Assembly (NCBI GenBank): GCA_020048595.1
Contig: JAIFMH010000212.1
Span: 1 to 12,233, forward strand
Direction: 5' to 3'
Source of the DNA: Bacteroidota bacterium
GTDB lineage: Bacteria; Bacteroidota; Bacteroidia; Bacteroidales; UBA4417
DNA: 12,233 nt
Positions 7,795-12,233 of the stretch are shown one piece after another (within the stretch, counting starts at the first letter, position 1; each line of letters opens with the position of its first letter). A program made the translations under genes and the position numbers. A model generated the notes under the pieces. The model was given only the letters and a program-made list of their open reading frames with translations, did not search any database and had not been told where the DNA came from.

Positions 7795-8514
7795 CTATTT
7801 TTTGCCGATGTACAGATTTGTAATCCCAAAGCTCAGGCTGATAAATTCGGCTTTGCTAAATCCTGCTTCCAGCATAATATTTATAAACTGGTCATCCTGC
7901 GGAAAAGCGGCAACCGATTCGGGCAGATAAGTATAGGCGGTACTATCCTTTGATACCAAACGACCTATTACAGGCAATATAAAACGGGAATAAAAACCAA
8001 AAAGTTGTTTGACCGGGAATTTCTGCGGTTTTGAAAATTCAAGAATAAAAGCACGTGAACCAGGTTTTAATACACGGCACATTTCGCTCAACCCTTTTGG
8101 AAGATTTTCGTAATTACGCACACCGAATGCTACCATAGCAGCATCAAATTCAGCATCTCTGAAAGGTAAATTTTCAGAATCGGCTTTCTGCAAAGTGATC
8201 ATTCCACCAAGTCCGAGTTTATTAACTTTTTCTTGTCCGATAGCAAGCATTTCTTCGGCTATATCAGTGCCTGTAATGTTTACAGGATTAATTACGGAAG
8301 CAGCTATTGCCAGATCAGCTGTACCTGTGGCCATATCCAGAATCCGGTTGGGAGAATCCTGAGCCATTAGTTTAACAAGTTTCCTCCTCCAGCCTTTGTC
8401 AATCCCCATCGACAGCAAATGATTCAATAAATCGTAACGACCTGCAATGTTATTAAACATAGCCTGAACCTGTTGCTTGCGGCCGGGAGTTTGAGTGATA
8501 GGAGGTTTTGACAT
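7795..8514 (-). CDS. ubiE: Demethylmenaquinone methyltransferase (MenG/UbiE)
   Basis: An S-adenosylmethionine-dependent C-methyltransferase that performs the last step of menaquinone synthesis, converting demethylmenaquinone to menaquinone, the respiratory quinone of this phylum. The 239 residues match the family length. The N-terminal family signature is present (MFNNIAGRYDLLNHLLSMG, 19-37, then GWRRKLV). The SAM-binding motif I is ILDMATGTADLAI (58-70). An acidic residue follows in GTDIAEEML (82-90), then DSENLPFRDAEFDA (112-125) with FGVRN (130-134), the second family signature. The late segments ILEFSKPQ (157-164) and TAYTYLPESV (192-201) are also typical. It is a cytoplasmic or membrane-associated enzyme. 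The start is an ATG at 8514. A 131-base spacer with a degenerate 7-base repeat separates it from the heptose kinase gene, and porT follows it, probably on the same transcript. Since Bacteroidota lack ubiquinone, the MenG activity is the relevant one. Confidence 0.95.
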   Translation of the reverse strand: MSKPPITQTPGRKQQVQAMFNNIAGRYDLLNHLLSMGIDKGWRRKLVKLMAQDSPNRILDMATGTADLAIAASVINPVNITGTDIAEEMLAIGQEKVNKLGLGGMITLQKADSENLPFRDAEFDAAMVAFGVRNYENLPKGLSEMCRVLKPGSRAFILEFSKPQKFPVKQLFGFYSRFILPVIGRLVSKDSTAYTYLPESVAAFPQDDQFINIMLEAGFSKAEFISLSFGITNLYIGKK

Positions 8515-8553
8515 GCGGGATTTAAGCTAAGTTTTGTTTTAAGAAGAGTTAAT

Positions 8554-8637
8554 AAGAGCCTGATGCTTTGTGCCGGGTGCCAGAGCCATTTCCCACTTTC
8601 TGATTCTATTTTTCTAATTCCTATTTCTTAATTTCTA
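8554..8637 (-). repeat. Degenerate tandem repeat of twelve 7-base units
   Basis: Read on the minus strand from 8637 to 8554, the spacer divides into twelve consecutive 7-base units. Seven A-rich ones resemble TAGAAAT (for example TAGGAAT at 8623-8617 and CAGAAAG at 8602-8596). A joining unit TGGCTCT (8588-8582) leads to four GC-richer ones such as GGCACCC (8581-8575) and AGCATCA (8567-8561). Within each half the first two or three bases of each unit recur in phase. The tract fills most of the spacer between the heptose kinase stop and the menG start. No open frame or obvious hairpin explains it. Confidence 0.45.
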
Positions 8638-8645
8638 AAAAACGG

Positions 8646-9656
8646 TTACATCTCAACAGATGCTTCTGCCATAAGCCTGTATTTATCAACAGGAACAACA
8701 CCCGCTTGTTCGCAAACCAATCCACCGGCAAGGTTAGATAAAGCAGCCATAAGAAAATGATCTGTTTTTGCTGCCAGGCAAAGTGCCGCAACACTGATAA
8801 CTGTATCGCCGGCACCGGAAACGTCCGCTATACTTCGCATCTCAGCAGGAATAATTTCTGATTTGATCCCGTTTGAATCTTTGAAACTGATAAATATTCC
8901 ATGTTCAGATAAAGTAATCATTACCAGTCTCACATTCTGGCTGTTATGTATAATTTCGGCCGCGTTTTGGAGGCTTACGACTGATAAAGGATCAACATCA
9001 GTTTTTAATCCTTCAATAATCTCTTTCAGGTTTGGCTTGAAGAGTGTAATGCCTTTATATGCTGAAAAATTTTTTTTCTTGGGATCAACCGCTACTGCTA
9101 TTCCTGCATTGGCAGCTATTGCAGCTACCTTCTCAATTACCTCAGGTGATAAAACACCTTTATTATAATCCTGCAAAATAATTACATCAGGTTTTTGTTC
9201 TGAAATAAGGTTGGTAATACAATTTATCAGATCAGCAGTATCTTTTGCGTTAAGGTCAGTATCAATTTCTTCATCAACACGAAGCATCTGTGTACGGTTG
9301 CTTATTATTCTGAATTTGGTGGTTGTTATTCTTTCGTTACTCCTGATTATCCCATCGGTTTTCAAACCTTCGTTTTTCATCAGGTTCAGCAGGATGTCAC
9401 CTTGCTTATCGTTTCCAATCACCGAACATAATATCGCTTCAGCACCCAACGACCTGATGTTTAGAGCAACATTAGCCGCTCCGCCGAGCATATTGTCTCT
9501 TTGTTTTAAGGCTACAACCGGTACCGGGGCTTCCGGCGAAATGCGGTCAACTTTACCGATTAAATACGAATCGACCATCACATCACCTATTACCAGCACC
9601 TTGCATGAATTGAATTTACTGAACAGATGTGTAATTTCTTCCTCTGTAATGATCAT
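8646..9656 (-). CDS. rfaE1: D-glycero-beta-D-manno-heptose-7-phosphate kinase (PfkB family)
   Basis: A cytoplasmic ribokinase-like kinase that phosphorylates D-glycero-D-manno-heptose 7-phosphate at C1, a step towards ADP-heptose for lipopolysaccharide or other surface glycans. The product has 336 residues from ATG 9656, the size of the kinase domain alone; the nucleotidyltransferase half found in E. coli HldE is absent, so a separate RfaE2 is expected elsewhere. Counting from that ATG, the motifs are VLVIGDVMVDSY (about 21-32), the sugar-contact block ISPEAPVPVV (39-48), GGAANVA (58-64), LQDYNKGVLSP (161-171) and the PfkB signature DVSGAGDT (278-285), whose last Asp (284) is the catalytic base. 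The frame stays open to a TTG at 9695, but those 13 extra residues are untypical. It follows the aminotransferase gene by 46 bases on the same strand, so the two probably form an operon. Confidence 0.9.
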   Translation of the reverse strand: MIITEEEITHLFSKFNSCKVLVIGDVMVDSYLIGKVDRISPEAPVPVVALKQRDNMLGGAANVALNIRSLGAEAILCSVIGNDKQGDILLNLMKNEGLKTDGIIRSNERITTTKFRIISNRTQMLRVDEEIDTDLNAKDTADLINCITNLISEQKPDVIILQDYNKGVLSPEVIEKVAAIAANAGIAVAVDPKKKNFSAYKGITLFKPNLKEIIEGLKTDVDPLSVVSLQNAAEIIHNSQNVRLVMITLSEHGIFISFKDSNGIKSEIIPAEMRSIADVSGAGDTVISVAALCLAAKTDHFLMAALSNLAGGLVCEQAGVVPVDKYRLMAEASVEM

Positions 9657-9702
9657 ATCGCTCTTAGGTATAGGTTTTGAAAATAGTTGAACCAAATAAA
9701 AT

Positions 9703-10905
9703 TTATTTCAATTTCGACAATGCCTCATTTATACGCTTGATGGCTTCGCGCAGATTGTCTTCAGATGTCGCATAAGAGATCCGGATACAATCGGGAGATC
9801 CGAAAGCTACACCGGGAACTATCGCAACAAAGGCTGTATCAAGCAAATAATCACATAAATCAGATCCGGATAAAATTACCCGATCACCGGCAGATTTACC
9901 GTAATATGAGGTAACCTCAGGAAAAAGATAAAAGGCTCCATCAGGTACATTGAGTTTAATGCCAGGTGTTTCGTGCAACAAACTTATAGCTAGATTACGG
10001 CGATATTTAAACGCTTCAACCATCATTTTTATTTCAGTGCTATCAGCGGGATTGGTATTCATTGCAACGATAGCAGCACGCTGGGTGATTGAACAGGTTG
10101 CTGAAGTGATTTGTCCCTGTAGCTTATCACAAGCCTGGGCAATCACATTATTAGCTGCCATGTATCCAAGACGCCAGCCTGTCATAGCAAAGCCTTTGGA
10201 CAAACCATTGATCAGTATTACCCTATCGTGAATATTTTCAAAAGTGGCAATACTATGATGCTTTCCTGAAAAATTTATATTTTCATAAATCTCATCAGAA
10301 ACAATAAAAACCTGCGGATGACGTGCAAACACATCAGCAAATGCTTTAAGTTCTTCGTAGGTATAAACAGTTCCTGACGGATTGCAGGGACTACTGAATA
10401 AAAATACTTTAGTCCGGGAGGTTATGGCCGATTCAATTTGCTCAGGAGTTACTTTAAAATCAGTTTGAATACTGCTTTCAATAAAAACACCAGTGGCACC
10501 TGCCAGTTTTATCATCTCTTTATACGAAACCCAGTAAGGAGCAGGAATCAGTATTTCGTCACCTGGATTTGCAAGACACAATATAGCGTTAGCCAGCGAT
10601 TGTTTGGCACCGGTAGAAACAACTATCTGCCCGGCAGTATAATCCAGTCCGTTATCACGTTTCAGTTTATTGGCAATTGCCTGCCTCAGTTCTGCATAGC
10701 CCGCAACTGGAGTGTAATGCGAATAATTCTGATCGATAGCTTCTTTAGCAGCTTCCTTAACATGATCAGGAGTATCGAAATCGGGTTCGCCTATGCTGAG
10801 ATTGATAACATCAAAACCTTGCGCACAGAGTTCGCGGCTGCGGCGGGTCATAGCCAAAGTTTCCGATTCGGCAAGCAGGTTAATCCTGTCTGACAAGTAG
10901 TTCAT
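9703..10905 (-). CDS. Pyridoxal-phosphate aminotransferase, aspartate aminotransferase type (class I)
   Basis: A cytoplasmic fold-type I PLP enzyme that moves amino groups between amino and keto acids, most likely aspartate with 2-oxoglutarate. The 400-residue length is typical of the AspB-like (subgroup I-gamma) enzymes of many bacteria. Visible motifs are the N-terminal substrate segment INLSIGEPDFDTP (34-46), the phosphate-binding STGAKQSL (97-104), the aromatic stacking region PAPYWVSY (121-128), CNPSG with N175, SDEIYE with D204 and Y207, and the Schiff-base lysine K237 in GLSKGFAMTGWRLGY. R375 in CIRISYATS is the likely alpha-carboxylate-binding arginine. All catalytic residues are present. 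The start is an ATG at 10905, 29 bases downstream of an exact TAnnTTTG box. It heads a probable operon with the heptose kinase. A role with related substrates (for example prephenate or aromatic amino acids) cannot be excluded. Confidence 0.9.
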   Translation of the reverse strand: MNYLSDRINLLAESETLAMTRRSRELCAQGFDVINLSIGEPDFDTPDHVKEAAKEAIDQNYSHYTPVAGYAELRQAIANKLKRDNGLDYTAGQIVVSTGAKQSLANAILCLANPGDEILIPAPYWVSYKEMIKLAGATGVFIESSIQTDFKVTPEQIESAITSRTKVFLFSSPCNPSGTVYTYEELKAFADVFARHPQVFIVSDEIYENINFSGKHHSIATFENIHDRVILINGLSKGFAMTGWRLGYMAANNVIAQACDKLQGQITSATCSITQRAAIVAMNTNPADSTEIKMMVEAFKYRRNLAISLLHETPGIKLNVPDGAFYLFPEVTSYYGKSAGDRVILSGSDLCDYLLDTAFVAIVPGVAFGSPDCIRISYATSEDNLREAIKRINEALSKLK

Positions 10906-11339
10906 GGATATTTAAATTAAGACAACATGACTGGCAAAAGTAGAAAAATTATTTACGTTACGATATTTTTAGTACACCTATTGTTAATTAAATAACATTA
11001 AAAGCTGTTATCTTACTGTTTTACTGTATTTTAAATTGATTTATTTGAAATAAAAACCTTTGCACATCCTTGACAGATAAATGATTCCTGATAATTTTCT
11101 TTTTACATTTATCGAATTCTGAAACTGATAAATTGAATCATCCAGAATCTGGACTTATATAAAGCCTAACAATCATGAAAACAAAATGTTATCAGAATGA
11201 TTGGAATTAAGTAACTAATTCAGTTGTACCGATTTGTTTAAGTATTTAATACAGATTAGCAATAGTTTTCCGGATTCTTGGTTTTAAGTAATATTCTAAA
11301 GGTAATTTTAACGAAATTTGTGCACCTATAAACTGAATC
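10906..11339. other. 434-base AT-rich divergent spacer
   Basis: This spacer separates the divergently read aminotransferase and the 11340 gene. I see no convincing small gene; the longest ATG frame noticed (11174) has only 11 codons. Short internal repeats are present: GATAAAT at 11076-11082 and 11127-11133, and an inverted pair ATGATTC (11081-11087) / GAATCAT (11135-11141). A box one base from TAnnTTTG (GAAATTTG, 11313-11320) lies 19 bases before the 11340 start. No tRNA-like cloverleaf or riboswitch core was recognised by eye. Confidence 0.5.
10935..10942 (-). promoter_or_regulatory. Candidate -7 box TACTTTTG of the aminotransferase gene
   Basis: On the minus strand TACTTTTG is an exact TAnnTTTG match, placed 29 bases before the ATG at 10905. 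This predicts a leader of about 20-25 bases. No clear TTTG box is found upstream at 17-23 bases, so the call rests on the -7 box and its position. Confidence 0.45.
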
Positions 11340-11864
11340 ATGCAGGCATTATACGAGTTATTAAAATACACGGTTCCATCTCTGGTTGTGCTTGCCACAG
11401 CCTATTACCTGTTAAAAATGTTCCTGGAAAAGGAAGCAGAGAAAACGCAAATGCAATTGAGGCTTGATGTTCAAAAAATCAGTCTGCCGGTGCGCATGCA
11501 AGCTTACGAAAGACTTGTTTTGCTGCTCGAACGCATAGAACCTGCCGGTTTACTTGTGCGCACTAATATGCCAGGCATGAATGCCATTCAACTTCAGTCA
11601 GCCTTGGTTCAGTCTGTTCGTGCAGAGTTTGAGCATAATCTTTCTCAGCAAGTGTATGTATCAACCAAAGCATGGGAAATGGTACGAAATGCACGTGAAG
11701 AAACCATCAAGCGTATTAATACCGCAGCCATGAAACTGACTCCTGAGGCAACCTCCACTGACCTTGCGAGCCTGATTCTGATCAATGATATAGATGCAGA
11801 ACAATCTGCTGTAAAAGGAGCTCTCGACCTTTTAAAAGCTGAGGCGAGGAATAACTTCTTTTAA
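11340..11864 (+). CDS. Membrane-anchored conserved hypothetical protein
   Basis: A 174-residue protein with one N-terminal membrane helix (about residues 10-28, SLVVLATAYYLL) and no cleavage site, so it is probably anchored in the inner membrane. A charged stretch follows directly (FLEKEAEKTQMQLRLDVQK, 28-46). The rest is helical and mostly soluble, with LPVRMQAYERLVLLLERI (49-66), a turn at PAGLLVRTNMPGMN, a long amphipathic helix (83-135) and a C-terminal helix ending in NNFF. Coiled-coil packing is plausible. It resembles a small uncharacterised protein family of Bacteroidota; I cannot name the function, and no catalytic motif is visible. The ATG at 11340 is the natural start because the membrane helix begins just after it. 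The SRPBCC gene follows after 106 bases with its own promoter-like box, so the two are not clearly co-transcribed. Confidence 0.75.
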   Translation: MQALYELLKYTVPSLVVLATAYYLLKMFLEKEAEKTQMQLRLDVQKISLPVRMQAYERLVLLLERIEPAGLLVRTNMPGMNAIQLQSALVQSVRAEFEHNLSQQVYVSTKAWEMVRNAREETIKRINTAAMKLTPEATSTDLASLILINDIDAEQSAVKGALDLLKAEARNNFF

Positions 11865-11901
11865 AACAGTATCTCAGGATTTGTTTTTTCAACTAAGCAG
11901 G

Positions 11902-11928
11902 AATGGTTTGATTTATAATCGAACCATT
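11902..11928 (+). promoter_or_regulatory. 12-bp inverted repeat between two genes (operator or terminator)
   Basis: Arms AATGGTTTGATT (11902-11913) and AATCGAACCATT (11917-11928) pair over 12 bases around a 3-base centre, with a single T-G wobble. It starts 37 bases after the stop at 11864 and ends 6 bases before the promoter-like box at 11935. As RNA it could form a stem ending the upstream transcript, though no uninterrupted T-run follows. As DNA it occupies the place of the -33 region of the next gene, where a repressor or activator could bind. Confidence 0.5.
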
Positions 11929-11934
11929 TGGAGT

Positions 11935-11942
11935 TACATTTG
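11935..11942 (+). promoter_or_regulatory. Candidate -7 box TACATTTG of the SRPBCC gene
   Basis: TACATTTG matches TAnnTTTG exactly and ends 28 bases before the ATG at 11971. A TTTG at 11907-11910 is 24 bases upstream, slightly beyond the usual spacing, and lies inside the left arm of the inverted repeat. Confidence 0.45.
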
Positions 11943-11970
11943 TTTAACTTTTAATAAAAATAATTAAACA

Positions 11971-12233
11971 ATGGAACGATTCGAGTATTTTCAATTTGTG
12001 CCTTCCAACCTGGATAAAGTCTGGGATTTTTTTTCGTCACCGGCAAACCTTACGAAGATTACCCCACCCGAGATGGGATTTTTAATTACCTCGCCTGTAC
12101 AACCGGAAATGTATGCTGGAATGTTTATCACATACAAAGTTAGTCCTGCACTTGGGATTAAGCTGGATTGGGTAACTGAAATCACCCAGATCAGCCATAA
12201 AAAATTTTTTATTGATGAACAGCGAAAAGGCCC
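11971..12233 (+). CDS. SRPBCC-fold protein, N-terminal part (runs off the window)
   Basis: The first 87 codons of a START/Bet v1-like (SRPBCC) protein, a fold with a deep hydrophobic ligand pocket; the ligand of this group is unknown. The visible part has the strong group pattern: MERFEYFQFVPSNLDKVWDF, then FFSSPANLTKITPPEMGF with the residues ITPPEMGF that typify the small SRPBCC proteins often listed as cyclase- or cell-division-inhibitor-like, then EMYAGMFITYKVSPALGIKL, WVTEI and finally FFIDEQRKGP at the edge. The expected full length is about 150-160 residues, so roughly half is missing here. The ATG at 11971 follows an A-rich leader (TAATTAAACA) without a clear ribosome-binding site, as is usual in this phylum. 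A minus-strand frame over the same bases (11991-12185) is a shadow. Confidence 0.85.
   Translation, partial: MERFEYFQFVPSNLDKVWDFFSSPANLTKITPPEMGFLITSPVQPEMYAGMFITYKVSPALGIKLDWVTEITQISHKKFFIDEQRKG

Noticed and set aside
9211..9690. Plus-strand frame of 159 codons opposite the heptose kinase
   Set aside because: The opposite strand encodes a complete PfkB-family kinase with all motifs; this frame is a shadow rich in S, I and L.
9657..9695. TTG start at 9695 for the heptose kinase
   Set aside because: The 13 additional residues are untypical for the family, and ATG 9656 gives the normal N-terminus.
10438..10893. Plus-strand frame of 151 codons opposite the aminotransferase
   Set aside because: It is antisense to a complete class I aminotransferase and shows no domain pattern.
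10906..11339. Hidden RNA gene or riboswitch in the long spacer
   Set aside because: No cloverleaf, conserved core or strong stem could be found by eye; a covariance-model scan would be needed to go further.

Overview
The window comes from a member of the Bacteroidota, most likely order Bacteroidales or a close relative. The evidence is a porT-like type IX secretion gene next to menG (ubiE), moderately AT-rich DNA with AT-rich spacers, weak or absent Shine-Dalgarno sequences, and several TAnnTTTG promoter-like boxes at the right distance from starts. It is mostly ordinary chromosomal DNA. I see no rRNA, tRNA, CRISPR array, insertion sequence or phage gene.

Layout. Positions 1-1529 (+) hold the C-terminal half of an RND efflux pump permease. 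It is broken near position 460 by what looks like a deletion of roughly 70 bases that also shifts the frame. An apparently intact TolC-type outer-membrane channel gene (1624-2934, +) follows and probably belongs to the same efflux cassette. All genes from 2985 to 10905 are on the minus strand: a small four-helix membrane protein (2985-3374), an unrecognised single-pass membrane protein (3643-4371), an unrecognised soluble protein (4482-5174), a COG2509-type FAD-dependent oxidoreductase (5236-6798), PorT (6915-7694), MenG/UbiE (7795-8514), a stand-alone heptose-7-phosphate kinase (8646-9656) and a class I aspartate-type aminotransferase (9703-10905). A 434-base AT-rich spacer separates this block from two plus-strand genes: a membrane-anchored conserved hypothetical (11340-11864) and the start of an SRPBCC-fold protein that runs off the window (11971-12233).

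How the genes relate. The pump and channel would form two parts of a tripartite efflux system; the periplasmic adaptor is presumably upstream, outside the window. MenG completes menaquinone, and its neighbour PorT is a membrane component of type IX secretion; this adjacency is typical of the phylum. The aminotransferase and heptose kinase are closely spaced and probably co-transcribed; the kinase acts in ADP-heptose synthesis for the cell envelope. The two unrecognised genes at 3643-5174 may form a unit.

Most worth a second look: the deletion-frameshift in the RND gene; the 242-residue protein, whose predicted beta-alpha-beta-beta-alpha-beta domain plus one membrane helix loosely recalls bacterial TRADD-N-like proteins; an 84-base tract of twelve degenerate 7-base units between the kinase and menG; and a 12-bp dyad next to a promoter-like box before the SRPBCC gene. 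None of these shows an undescribed biological system from sequence alone.
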